A stretch of DNA of 64,000 nucleotides from Alphaproteobacteria bacterium (GTDB lineage Bacteria > Pseudomonadota > Alphaproteobacteria > Micavibrionales > Micavibrionaceae). The notes beneath the pieces were generated by a model. It was not told where the DNA came from, ran no database searches, and was given only the letters and a program-made list of their open reading frames with translations. This document shows positions 42,647 through 51,138 of this stretch, piece by piece. The translations under genes and the position numbers were made by a program. The number at the start of each line of letters is the position of its first letter. Position 1 is the first letter of the stretch. The DNA lies in NCBI GenBank assembly GCA_017302165.1, contig JAFLCW010000001.1, positions 310,001 to 374,000 on the forward strand, given 5' to 3'.

Positions 42647-44655
42647 GGGGTGCCTCCGGTTCCGGTGGATTTCTGGCTTTCTTTGGATATCTCGCTGAAT
42701 TGTTCGGCCAGTTTATTTTGTTCTTCTTCCAACAATGTATCCAGAAAAACAGCCAAGACCATTTCGCTTCGAAGTAGAGAACGATAGATGTCGCGGTCTT
42801 GCATCAGGCCAATCGCGTCAAGGGCGGCGGCTTTGCGCTCCACATTCACCGGCTTATCATATAGATCTGCGTAAAAGGTTGGATTTTGGTATATTTTTTT
42901 GCTGAGCACTTCCATTTGGGCAAAGTAACTCGGCTTTTCGCCCAGATATTTTTCAATTTCGGTATCTGGTACGCCCATTTCCTTGACCCAGCGCTTCATA
43001 TACGGCGCAGATTCATCTGATCCTTTGGCTTTGAGTGCGGTCAGGGCTGATAGAGAATTTTGAGCCACAGACCGCTTTGCCGCTAATGCCCGGACATCCA
43101 AATAAACAGAAACGGCATCTCGGTTGATCTCTCCTTTGTCATTTCCCAAAAGGGACTTGGTAATCAACTGGGGTACGTCATGGGCAATCAAGTTGGCGGT
43201 CAGGGCCATGACGTCTTCTGAATCTTTTGTCTTCGTTCCATCCGCAAAGTCGATATCAAGGGTCAAAGGTGTTTCGAGTGTTCGGGTAAAATCAACATCC
43301 TTGTTCATTCTATCTTTAGAGGCACTACCGCCCGCACACAGCTCACTCAGAGTGCCTGCATTATCATTCGTGTCACAATATGTTTTAATAAAATGATCAA
43401 GACGAGACCGTTTGTCCGATTTTGATCCCCCCACCGCAGACGTATTGCCAGAAAGCAAGGTGCGATCCAGCACCCGCTCTGCGAAAGCGGTTTGCACGAG
43501 GTCAGATCGACGTTGCGAGGGAAGTAGAGATCTGACATTCGTCCCAATTTCACACAGGCCTTCGGAGGGATGATAATCTTTATGTGCCTGTGCCGTCATG
43601 ACCTGAAATAAACGCTGTGTTTCCAGTTGATGCTTGGCATCCAGAAACGTCCCAATGATGTGAACCTGTTGCATCCCTACAGTAGTGAGTTGTTCTGTCA
43701 TCAGTTTCAGCGCGGGAAGAATACCGTACTGCTTATCACCTGCCTGAGGGCCATTTCCAACAAAATAATCCACCACAATCCAGCTTCGGTGTTTTTCCAG
43801 TTCATTCACCACATGGCTTCGCATCGCGATGTGATCATTTGTGATAGGAATGTGGCACAAACAGCAATCCGGGCATTCACTGGAGCATTGATCTCGGTTA
43901 TTTAATGTTCCTGTGGTGGATGTTGTGACTTCACCACTCCCGGGGTTACTGGTGTTAGTTCCAGTCAAACCTTGAAGTGCGTTACCAACAGCCGTGGCGG
44001 CAATGGCCTGTGTAGCCAAAGAAGGAATCAGATTAGAAATGCTTCCTGTCAGCGCATTGACCAGTGCATTGGCACCGGCGGTGACCAACGTATTGACCAG
44101 CGCGGCCGGGTTGGCAATAATTTGGGAAATTGTTTGTGCCGTGACGGCTAAACCGCTGACGGTGCGCAAAAGTTGTGCGGTTTGTGAGGCGAGATTACTT
44201 CCGGTGGTCAATTGTGAGACAAGGCTGTTGATTTGAGGCGTACTTAAAACCGTACCCAATCCTTGAATAGAACTGATATTCCCAAGATTAGAAATACTCG
44301 AGAGTGTTTGCCCTAATGCGCCTGAAATATTACCGTTCGTCAGACCATTCATTAAGCTTACAGCGGAGCTGGGATTCATGCCCGTCGCACGAGAGATATT
44401 GCTGACAATCGTATTAATTTGGGTGGCATTGATACCCGAACTCGCCGAGATATTCTGTTGAAGTAATTGCGAGGCACCCGATAGGTTACCATTTTGTATC
44501 AGGGATAACGCCTGATCGCCCGTCGTGATAGATTGCTGTGCCCAAACGGGGTTCGATAGGGATAACGTCATCCAGAAAAAACATAAGCATATGAAGAGAC
44601 GGGCAGGGCTCACTGAAATCCGCCTGACCTTTTGCAAAAATAAGCGATGATTCAT
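42643..44655 (-). CDS. Array paralog 1: Ser/Asn-rich N-terminus plus shared domain
   Basis: Predicted 670-residue exported protein and first gene of the array. A signal sequence ends about PVWA (39). Residues 40-255 are a Ser/Asn/Gly/Leu-rich region with repeating NGNLSG, NGNISG and NLGNISS motifs. Cysteines 257-267 (CSSECPDCCLC) precede the shared domain: HRSW at about 289, LDAKHQLETQRLFQ 338-351, HKDYHPSEGLCEIGT 358-372, AAKRSVAQNS 525-534, PSYFAQMEVL 575-584, LYDKPVNV 598-605, DRDIYRSLLRSE 620-631. The ATG at 44655 is preferred over the TTG at 44700 because a promoter-like pair at 44694-44722 would overlap the longer start. Confidence 0.85.
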   Translation of the reverse strand: MNHRLFLQKVRRISVSPARLFICLCFFWMTLSLSNPVWAQQSITTGDQALSLIQNGNLSGASQLLQQNISASSGINATQINTIVSNISRATGMNPSSAVSLMNGLTNGNISGALGQTLSSISNLGNISSIQGLGTVLSTPQINSLVSQLTTGSNLASQTAQLLRTVSGLAVTAQTISQIIANPAALVNTLVTAGANALVNALTGSISNLIPSLATQAIAATAVGNALQGLTGTNTSNPGSGEVTTSTTGTLNNRDQCSSECPDCCLCHIPITNDHIAMRSHVVNELEKHRSWIVVDYFVGNGPQAGDKQYGILPALKLMTEQLTTVGMQQVHIIGTFLDAKHQLETQRLFQVMTAQAHKDYHPSEGLCEIGTNVRSLLPSQRRSDLVQTAFAERVLDRTLLSGNTSAVGGSKSDKRSRLDHFIKTYCDTNDNAGTLSELCAGGSASKDRMNKDVDFTRTLETPLTLDIDFADGTKTKDSEDVMALTANLIAHDVPQLITKSLLGNDKGEINRDAVSVYLDVRALAAKRSVAQNSLSALTALKAKGSDESAPYMKRWVKEMGVPDTEIEKYLGEKPSYFAQMEVLSKKIYQNPTFYADLYDKPVNVERKAAALDAIGLMQDRDIYRSLLRSEMVLAVFLDTLLEEEQNKLAEQFSEISKESQKSTGTGGTP

Positions 44656-44693
44656 AGAATGATGTGTCACGCTGTGCCTGTATTTTTCCCGCG

Positions 44694-44722
44694 ATATCAA
44701 ATGATTGCCTTATTTTAGTCAA
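44694..44722 (-). promoter_or_regulatory. Promoter of the five-paralog array
   Basis: On the minus strand TTGACT (plus 44717-44722), a 17-nt spacer and TGATAT (plus 44694-44699). Transcription would start near 44687, 32 nt before the ATG of paralog 1. Confidence 0.55.
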
Positions 44723-44982
44723 TTTTAGCACAGAAGGGAGGCAAAACGCACATATTGCCCGGTGCGCCCCCTTGGATTCCCCAGACTCACGAGTGTAAAG
44801 GCTTTGGAATTTGTTGAAAAGCCATGAATGTGGTGAAATAGATAAAGACACGCCGGATTTCGGGTTGGCAGATTTTATTCTTTGAGGGTAAAATGTTAAG
44901 TCATCTGTCCTTGCATGATTCGGCATCATCCTGCAGTCTAAATGAAACATAAACGGGTCACCCAAAAGCGGTATGATAGATA
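44723..44982. other. Divergent control region between array and dotI
   Basis: Together with the array promoter this 327-base gap separates the first array gene from dotI. I see no gene in it. The dotI start has only a weak ribosome site, and I could not pick out a convincing plus-strand -35/-10 pair. Shared control of the two divergent units from this gap is plausible. Confidence 0.4.
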
Positions 44983-45702
44983 ATGAATGATCCCTATCAA
45001 AATAATGCCTCTTCTCCCCCGCGTGCACCGGCACCGGGACAGGAAAAGAAGCTGGCCAAAACCAAGCCGGACGCCAAGGACACGTCAGGTTTGGGTAAGG
45101 CTGTCTTACGGAACGAATTTTATCGTGATGGATACCGGCTGGCCTTAAAAGTCGCGGTTATTCAATGCTTTATCATTGTTGGCCTGATTGGGGCGATGTT
45201 CTTTGTGATCCATGTGCATCAACCGGAAAACCGGTATTTTGCAACGACCGAAGATGGGCGCGTGATCCCAATGGTCGCCCTGACGCAACCGAACTTAAGT
45301 ACGCCCGCGCTGATGTCCTGGGTGGCGCAATCGGCTACCGAAGTTATGACATTTGGTTTTAACGATTACCGCCGGCGGCTTCAGGAATCCTCACGGCATT
45401 TCACGCGCCGCGGCTGGGAGAGTTTTACGTCCGCCCTGCAAAAGGCCAGAATCATTGAATCTGTTGAAGAAAACTCGCAGGTGCTCACCTCCGCGCCGCG
45501 GGGAGCCCCTATTTTACAATCTGAAGGTATTGTGGCCGGCCAATATCAGTGGATTGTCCAAATCCCGATGGTCTTGACCTATCAGTCAGGGTCTAAAACC
45601 CGGTCTGATAACTGGATTGTGACGTTGGTTGTTGTTCGCGTCCCACGTCTGGAAAGCCCGAACGGGGTGGGGATTGCACAGTGGGTGGCGTCACCGGGGT
45701 AA
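44983..45702 (+). CDS. dotI: DotI/IcmL type IVB secretion protein
   Basis: Predicted 239-residue inner-membrane protein. A cytosolic Pro/Lys-rich stretch (1-53), one membrane helix at about 55-78 and a periplasmic domain with ENRYFATTEDGRVIPM, VMTFGFNDYRRRLQESSRHFT and WIVQIPMVLTYQS, the defining features of DotI/IcmL. In Legionella DotI forms a ring-like complex with DotJ in the inner membrane. It is followed by dotH and dotG in the same order as in Legionella. No DotJ copy is seen. The N-terminal cytosolic part is longer than in Legionella DotI. Confidence 0.92.
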   Translation: MNDPYQNNASSPPRAPAPGQEKKLAKTKPDAKDTSGLGKAVLRNEFYRDGYRLALKVAVIQCFIIVGLIGAMFFVIHVHQPENRYFATTEDGRVIPMVALTQPNLSTPALMSWVAQSATEVMTFGFNDYRRRLQESSRHFTRRGWESFTSALQKARIIESVEENSQVLTSAPRGAPILQSEGIVAGQYQWIVQIPMVLTYQSGSKTRSDNWIVTLVVVRVPRLESPNGVGIAQWVASPG

Positions 45703-45831
45703 CAAATTTTTCTTCTGAACGTGAAATGGGATATGTTCATCAACGGGGTGTACAGACGTCCCTGTGCCCTATACTTTATGAAGGGAATACGAATCATATC
45801 CGGAAGATATGTCCGGATGGAATTGTGATGT

Positions 45832-47289
45832 ATGGTGCCGATGGATTCAAAAAACGTAATTAAAAAGCAAAAACCCGTGACACAGGGGCTTAGGCTCGCC
45901 ATGTGGCTGGGTGTTTCTTGTTATGCGCTCTGTCATGGGACGCTGTCTTGGGCACAGGAATCCGTCAAAACACCCCCGGCTCCCCCAGCTCAGGAAGTAT
46001 TGGCTGACCCCAACAAAATGCCCCCGGCTGTTCCGGACGCAACCCAGGCCTCTGGTGTTGGGTTGACGGCTGATCCCGGAAACGCGCTTCCGGTTCAGGC
46101 TTCAGGGACAACAGAAAAACCGGCAGAAGCGGCAACAAATATGTTGGCACCAACCCCGACGCTGGGCACGCCCACTGTTTCACCAACACCCGATGCTCTT
46201 GTTCCGGCGATGTCGGATGTTCTGCCGCCTGTGGCCCCGGCACCGACTTCGCCTGCAAGCCCAGATATTCCTGCATCTGCGCCGCCGACAATGCCGCTAC
46301 CAGCAAACTCTGCCTTGGAAGACTATCTCAAGCAAGACGGTCTGCAACAACAGGCACCGACAACAGAGGATCAATTGCCTGTGACAGCGCGTGTCACGAT
46401 TCGCGGTGAAGGGTTTGATCTGGGGGCTGATAACACGGTGAGCATCTCATCGGATGATCCTGATCAGCCTTTATCCCAAATTGAGGCCATGGAATCGATT
46501 CGAAGCGAAGCTTTTGATGCCGCCATGACAGGTTTATTCCCTTTAAAACCGGAAGAAATTGAAGGGTTGCTTCAACGATATGATCAAACGGAGCGCGCGG
46601 CGCAAACTCCTCCCTACGCTCAGCCTAAGCCTCAGATCAATGTTCAAACCATTTCTTTGGATCCCGGGGTTATGCCGCCCTCTATACGGACAGCGGCAGG
46701 TAATGTGACCACGGTCAATATTCTGGACATGACGGGGGCTCCTTGGCCGGTTCAAGATATTACATGGGCGGGAGATTTTGAGATTATTCAGCCAGAAGAA
46801 GGCGGGCATATTATCCGCATCACCCCCAGTTCAAAATTCGCCATCGGAAACATGGTGGTGCGGCTTTTGACCCTGAAAACACCGATTACCTTTAGCCTAA
46901 AGGCCGAGCGTGATGTGGTGGATTATCGCGTGGATGCCCGTATCCCCGAATATGGACCCTTTGCGGAGCCACAGTTAATTGATGGCGGTGCCCAGCTGGT
47001 GGCGGGAAGCCCGACATTGACCTCTATTCTGGATGGGGTAGCACCGACAGGATCTACGAAACTTCAGGTGTCCGGCGTGGACGGGCGGACCACAGCTTAT
47101 AAACTTTCCGGGACGACGTATGTCAGAACACCGCTGACACTTTTGTCTCCCGGCTGGCAGAGTTCTGTGTCATCTGCGGATGGCATGAATGTCTATGCTT
47201 TGTCGGATACGCCTGTGTTGTTATTATCGGATGCCGGGAAATTTCAGCGTGCCAAGCTGAGCGAGAAACAGGACGTGCTCGATGAGTGA
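45832..47289 (+). CDS. dotH: DotH/IcmK type IVB outer-membrane complex protein
   Basis: Predicted 485-residue exported protein. A signal peptide (to about LSWA, 41) is followed by a Pro/Ala/Thr-rich linker to about residue 185, then the DotH core: FPLKPEEIEGLLQRYDQTE, PYAQPKPQ, LDPGVMPPSIRTAAG and VNILDMTGAPWP, which closely match the conserved DotH block. In Legionella DotH, with DotC, DotD, DotF and DotG, makes the outer-membrane core ring. The long linker makes this version larger than the Legionella protein. Its stop overlaps the dotG start by 8 nt. A small inverted repeat ATCCGG/CCGGAT lies at 45798-45818, just upstream of the start. Confidence 0.92.
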   Translation: MVPMDSKNVIKKQKPVTQGLRLAMWLGVSCYALCHGTLSWAQESVKTPPAPPAQEVLADPNKMPPAVPDATQASGVGLTADPGNALPVQASGTTEKPAEAATNMLAPTPTLGTPTVSPTPDALVPAMSDVLPPVAPAPTSPASPDIPASAPPTMPLPANSALEDYLKQDGLQQQAPTTEDQLPVTARVTIRGEGFDLGADNTVSISSDDPDQPLSQIEAMESIRSEAFDAAMTGLFPLKPEEIEGLLQRYDQTERAAQTPPYAQPKPQINVQTISLDPGVMPPSIRTAAGNVTTVNILDMTGAPWPVQDITWAGDFEIIQPEEGGHIIRITPSSKFAIGNMVVRLLTLKTPITFSLKAERDVVDYRVDARIPEYGPFAEPQLIDGGAQLVAGSPTLTSILDGVAPTGSTKLQVSGVDGRTTAYKLSGTTYVRTPLTLLSPGWQSSVSSADGMNVYALSDTPVLLLSDAGKFQRAKLSEKQDVLDE

Positions 47290-48718
47290 TAATAAAAACA
47301 ACGATAATGATCTGGATTTAGAAGATTTCAGCGATGCCAACGCTGGATTTGATGATTTCAGCGCGAATAAAGGCACGCTGGGTGACCTGTGGCGCAATAA
47401 CCCTATGGTTAAAATCGGGGTTATTCTGGGCGTCTTTGCTTTTATTGTGGCGGGGGTCATTTTATTTGGCGGTAAAAAAACAAAACCGTTGGAATCTAAT
47501 GTTACCGGTACCTCAGATTTATCCGAAGCCCCCGGGACAGAGCAGGTGTCGGAATCTTACCGAAAAGCGATCGAAGAGGAAAACACCCGGCGTATTGAAC
47601 AAGCACTGAGAGAGAATGAAAGTGCGGTGCCTATGCCTGTGGAACCTCCTAAAGGTTCCTTGGGCTTACAGGTCGAGGAAGACCCCCAGGAAGATCCGCT
47701 AGAGCGTTGGCGTAAACTTCAAGAAGAGCGCATCCAACAGCAACAAATTCTGGCACAGGATATTGCCCCGCCAGAACCCGAAGTCCCTCCGGTAGACACA
47801 CGCACCCCGGCGGTGAATGCGTTGTCACAAGCGATGTCTGTTCAAATGGAAGCCGTTCTCCAAAATCAACCGATCAAGCTTCCTAAAAATGTTCAAGTCA
47901 CCTCGATGGGGTATCTGGATGCCCTGCAGGAAAAAGAGAACGCGATTCGTCAAGCCGCGCTTCAGGCGCAGTTGCAACAGGCTCAGTTTAACCAAACACC
48001 GCCTGCACAAAAAATACTCATCCCGGCAGGGCAGATTGAGTATGCCCAGTTATTGATCGAAGCCAATTCAGATGTGCCAGGCCCCGTGATGGTTGAACTG
48101 GCTTCTGGCCCTTTAAAAGGGGCTCGTATGATTGGGCGTTTCCAGGTGTCAGATCAGGATTTATTGACACTGAATTTTAATTTGATTGTGGTGGACGGCG
48201 TCAGCACGGGAACGTCGGCGGTGGCAATTGATCCGGCCACCACCCTTCCCGGGATGGCCACGGATGTGGATCAACGTTACTTCAAGCGTGCCATTTTGCC
48301 CGCTGCTGCGGCTTTTATTGAGGGATTAACAGAGGCCATATCTGAGTCAGGCAGAACCACGATCGAAATCAACAGTACGACCGGCACCTCACAGACTGCA
48401 ACATCTGGGACATCGGATAACCGTCAGGAAGTAGCCTCAGGTATTGCCGATGCTGGAGCAGAAATCGGGGATCTTCTGAATGAAGAAGCAGACAGAACAA
48501 GACCGCTGGTAAAAATCAGAGCGGGGACGCCGATGGGTATTTTCTTTACCTCGCCAGTTGTTGAAGGGACACAGGTTGTTCAAGATACCCCGGAAAATCA
48601 AACGCCGGCAAATAATAACAATCAGCCGATTTTTCTTCAGCCCGGATTTTTCCCCACCAATGGATTTATTGGCAATCCCGCGCCGAACAATCAAACGGCG
48701 ACAACGGGAACACCTTAA
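47282..48718 (+). CDS. dotG: DotG/IcmE type IVB channel protein (short form)
   Basis: Predicted 478-residue protein. An acidic cytosolic head with two DFS-type repeats (LDLEDFSDANAGFDDFS), one membrane helix at about 43-63, a Pro/Gln linker, and a C-terminal VirB10/TrbI-like domain: ILIPAGQIEYAQLLIEANSD, GPVMVELASGPLKGARMIG and the late VKIRAGTPMGIFFTSPV. DotG spans both membranes as the central channel of Dot/Icm. The Legionella protein is about twice as long because of a large pentapeptide-like repeat region that is absent here. It is translationally coupled to dotH. Confidence 0.93.
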   Translation: MSDNKNNDNDLDLEDFSDANAGFDDFSANKGTLGDLWRNNPMVKIGVILGVFAFIVAGVILFGGKKTKPLESNVTGTSDLSEAPGTEQVSESYRKAIEEENTRRIEQALRENESAVPMPVEPPKGSLGLQVEEDPQEDPLERWRKLQEERIQQQQILAQDIAPPEPEVPPVDTRTPAVNALSQAMSVQMEAVLQNQPIKLPKNVQVTSMGYLDALQEKENAIRQAALQAQLQQAQFNQTPPAQKILIPAGQIEYAQLLIEANSDVPGPVMVELASGPLKGARMIGRFQVSDQDLLTLNFNLIVVDGVSTGTSAVAIDPATTLPGMATDVDQRYFKRAILPAAAAFIEGLTEAISESGRTTIEINSTTGTSQTATSGTSDNRQEVASGIADAGAEIGDLLNEEADRTRPLVKIRAGTPMGIFFTSPVVEGTQVVQDTPENQTPANNNNQPIFLQPGFFPTNGFIGNPAPNNQTATTGTP

Positions 48719-48768
48719 CATTCGGGTCAAAATAAATTTTTTAAGAGACTAAAGGATAGGGAATAGTG

Positions 48769-50361
48769 ATGACTCCCGCAGACAATAATAACCGTACTGA
48801 AGACGAATTCGACGACCAACTGGATGATTTTTCAGAGGAGTTGCCCGAAGACGAAACAGCGTATTCAGACGATGCCGATTACGTCGAAGATGATTGGGAT
48901 GATGCTGATGATGATACGTTGGCGGCTGATCCAGCCTCGGCACCATCGGCACAACAGAAAAAGTCTAAATCATCCAATAAACTGATTATTGCGATGGCCG
49001 TCATTGTTGGATTTTGCGTGTTGTTGTTTCAAGTTGTCACCAGTGCCCCAGAAACCGTTCAGAAATTTCAAACAGCTTTGGGCATGACGGGCTCCACCGA
49101 GGGACCGATTTTTGGTGATAAGCCTCAGGATCCCTCAGCGCAGGTGCCGATATCCTCAGAGCCGGGTTTTTTAGCAACCCCGGACACGTTACCCGGAGGC
49201 GCATCTCCTGTCACGCAAGCTTCTGATGTGCCGCCACAACCTTCGCCCATTATGGCAGGGGAAGATACAACCACGCTCACACCTATGCCCACAGACATAC
49301 CGCCCCTAGAAACCACACCTGATGTGAGTGGCCAAGTCATCGCGGATGTGGGTGCACAGCCGGACGCACGTGTGCCCCGGGCGCCCGAAGATGATATCCC
49401 CCCGGCAGAAGAAACGGCGCTTGCGCCTGATATGTCGCCGGTGCCTGCAACGCCAGAAGTTGCGGCACAGGAATCTCAGCCCAAAGCTGAAGACATCTTG
49501 AAAAATGCGATACAAAATAGATCTGATAAAGCCTCAGAACCTAATGCAGAAAAAACGGCGTCTGTAAACGTATCAACACCGATTGCCGCCGCCCCGCTGA
49601 CGGCCTCGGATGGCCTGTCTGATCCGGAGCCGCTGGCTGAAGAAAAACCGTATTCCCTTGCGCCAGAACAACAAGCTGATCAAGAAAAACAAGACGTGCC
49701 AGTTTCTGTAGATCCTGCCCCCGCGCCTGCATCAGATCCACAAATATCCTTACTGACACAACGTCTTGATGAGATGGAAAAAAAAATACTCGAAAAAGAC
49801 CAGTTGATTGCGCGGGCCAATACGTCAGTCGAGGGTATGAAAAAACAGTTGGGGCAAGAACCTCAACCTCAAGCAGAGAGTGTCTCTACGATATCGGCAT
49901 CAACATTGTCTGCCGAAGATCAAAAAAAGATGGAGATGATGAACACTCGGCTGGCGGAGCTTGAAAAACAATTAAGCGATAAGTCAGCCATACTTGAAAC
50001 CACCACTGCAGAGCTTGAACGTATTAAGGCGGAATCCAGTGACAAGGGTTTAAATTCTACCCCAGTCAAAATGCCTGTGTCACAGGACGCACAAGATTCG
50101 GCACCAAAATTTCAAAATGATCCTTCTGTTAAAAAACAAACAAAGCCCAAGATCGCTAAAAAGAAAACGGCCAGCACCCCTCAACGCTGGGTGCTTCGGG
50201 CGGCACAGCCCGGCCGGGCGTGGGTGTCAAAACCCGGGGATCGTGAGATGAAAGCCCTTCAAGCGGGGGATAATCTTCCCGGTATTGGCCGTATTCGGGA
50301 TATTACTTTCGATGGCCGTAAATGGACGGTGATAGGGACAAATGGCCGGATTAATCAGTAG
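48769..50361 (+). CDS. Candidate DotF/IcmG-like inner-membrane protein
   Basis: Predicted 530-residue protein in the dotF position after dotG. It has a very acidic cytosolic head (about 1-55), one membrane helix at about 71-91, a long Pro/Ala/Glu-rich linker, two coiled coils (ILEKDQLIARANTSVEGMKK and MMNTRLAELEKQLSDK regions), and a compact C-terminal domain with RWVLRAAQPGRAWVS and IRDITFDGRKWTVIGTNGRI. DotF/IcmG has the same plan (cytosolic head, helix, coiled coil, small beta domain) but is about half as long. The C-terminal motif also recalls TraP/PilP-like pieces. Assignment is by position and architecture, not clear homology. ATG at 48769 has AGGG upstream. Confidence 0.55.
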   Translation: MTPADNNNRTEDEFDDQLDDFSEELPEDETAYSDDADYVEDDWDDADDDTLAADPASAPSAQQKKSKSSNKLIIAMAVIVGFCVLLFQVVTSAPETVQKFQTALGMTGSTEGPIFGDKPQDPSAQVPISSEPGFLATPDTLPGGASPVTQASDVPPQPSPIMAGEDTTTLTPMPTDIPPLETTPDVSGQVIADVGAQPDARVPRAPEDDIPPAEETALAPDMSPVPATPEVAAQESQPKAEDILKNAIQNRSDKASEPNAEKTASVNVSTPIAAAPLTASDGLSDPEPLAEEKPYSLAPEQQADQEKQDVPVSVDPAPAPASDPQISLLTQRLDEMEKKILEKDQLIARANTSVEGMKKQLGQEPQPQAESVSTISASTLSAEDQKKMEMMNTRLAELEKQLSDKSAILETTTAELERIKAESSDKGLNSTPVKMPVSQDAQDSAPKFQNDPSVKKQTKPKIAKKKTASTPQRWVLRAAQPGRAWVSKPGDREMKALQAGDNLPGIGRIRDITFDGRKWTVIGTNGRINQ

Positions 50362-50715
50362 GTCGTTTTAGGAGAATTGAGCGAGGGACGGAAGGAACGA
50401 AAGGACAAAAAACACAGTTTTGCCACAATTGTGACAGAATTTTGAATACCCTGCCATCTTTTGTAAAAAATAAAATCAATATATATCAATATTTTATGCA
50501 TGATTTTGATCAAAGCTCAGACTTAAATTTGCCTTATTTATACAAAATGTGTTTAAATAGAAATATAGAGATGAGGATAAAGGCTTCTTGATCTCTTAAA
50601 CTCAGCCAAGGCGAAATTCGCATGCTGAAGAAAAAAAGAATAAAATGTATCTGTGAGCTGGATAAAAGTGACAGATACAAAACTTTAAAGCGCAACGGAA
50701 AAAAGGAGAGAGACT
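50362..50715 (+). promoter_or_regulatory. AT-rich leader before dotP with hairpin
   Basis: A 354-base gene-free gap that splits the dot cluster. It is far more AT-rich than its flanks and holds several palindromes (CACAATTGTG near 50426, TTTGATCAAA near 50507) and a 9-bp perfect hairpin, TGTATCTGT (50646-50654) with ACAGATACA (50671-50679). AAGGAG precedes the dotP ATG. It probably carries a second promoter for dotP-dotN-dotO and possibly post-transcriptional control. Confidence 0.5.
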
Positions 50716-51126
50716 ATGATGACATTTATTAAAAAAACCAGCCTGCATGTAGGCGCGGCTCTATTTATTGGGACGGTTGGCGGCGTTCAGGATGCTTTAG
50801 CTCAAACGGCTCCGTCTGGTGGCACAGGCAATAACTTCAGTTCGATTGCCAGCAACATTACCACCTCTATTCAAGATCTGCCGGGTCTTCTGACGGGTGT
50901 GTCCTACATGATGGGGATTTTGCTGGGAGTTCTGGGGATCCTGAAGATCAAGGATCACGTTGAAAATCCATCAAACGCCAAATTACAGGATGGTGCCATT
51001 CGTCTGGCGGCCGGGGGCGGTTTGTTTGCCCTGCCGATCGTCTATGAATCCATGTTGAATACCATTGGTCAAGGTGCAGGCGTTGAAGTGGCAAAGGTCA
51101 ACAAAATCACCATGGGTACGAATTAA
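50716..51126 (+). CDS. dotP: DotP/IcmD-like membrane protein
   Basis: Predicted 136-residue protein: a signal peptide or first helix (AALFIGTVGGVQDALAQ), then IQDLPGLLTGVSYMMGILLGV, a KIKDHVENPSNAKLQD loop and AIRLAAGGGLFALPIVYESM. This helix-loop-GG-helix unit and the position before dotN match DotP/IcmD. The same unit occurs three times in the protein at 57423-58373. AAAGGAG just before the ATG and a dedicated leader suggest strong, separately controlled expression. In Legionella DotP is an inner-membrane component of unclear role. Confidence 0.85.
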   Translation: MMTFIKKTSLHVGAALFIGTVGGVQDALAQTAPSGGTGNNFSSIASNITTSIQDLPGLLTGVSYMMGILLGVLGILKIKDHVENPSNAKLQDGAIRLAAGGGLFALPIVYESMLNTIGQGAGVEVAKVNKITMGTN

Positions 51127-51138
51127 TTTCACTCAGCC

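Larger units (their letters stand above)
35017..44655 (-). other. Tandem array of five paralogous exported proteins
   Basis: Five consecutive minus-strand genes (starts at 44655, 42646, 40514, 39028, 37038) encode proteins that share one C-terminal region of about 350-400 residues. Shared landmarks in order: a cysteine cluster, an HRxW block, a long helix ending LDAKHQLETQRLFQ, then HKDYHPSEGMCEIGT, TLETPLTL, AAKRSVAQNS, PSYFAQMEVL, a YQNPxF stretch, LYDKPxNV and DRDIYRSLLRSE. N-termini differ: Ser/Asn/Gly-rich, M23 peptidase, none, Ser/Thr-rich, lysozyme-like. All begin with Sec signal sequences. Genes one to three overlap by ATGA and genes four and five are separated by one base, so the set is one or two transcripts diverging from dotI. 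Confidence 0.9.

Noticed and set aside
44486..45034. 182-codon minus-strand open frame spanning the gap before dotI
   Set aside because: It overlaps paralog 1 and the dotI start, lacks a ribosome site and family features, and would cover the promoter region; taken as a chance frame.
45798..45818. ATCCGG/CCGGAT inverted repeat before dotH
   Set aside because: Six-base arms are too short to claim an operator without comparative data.
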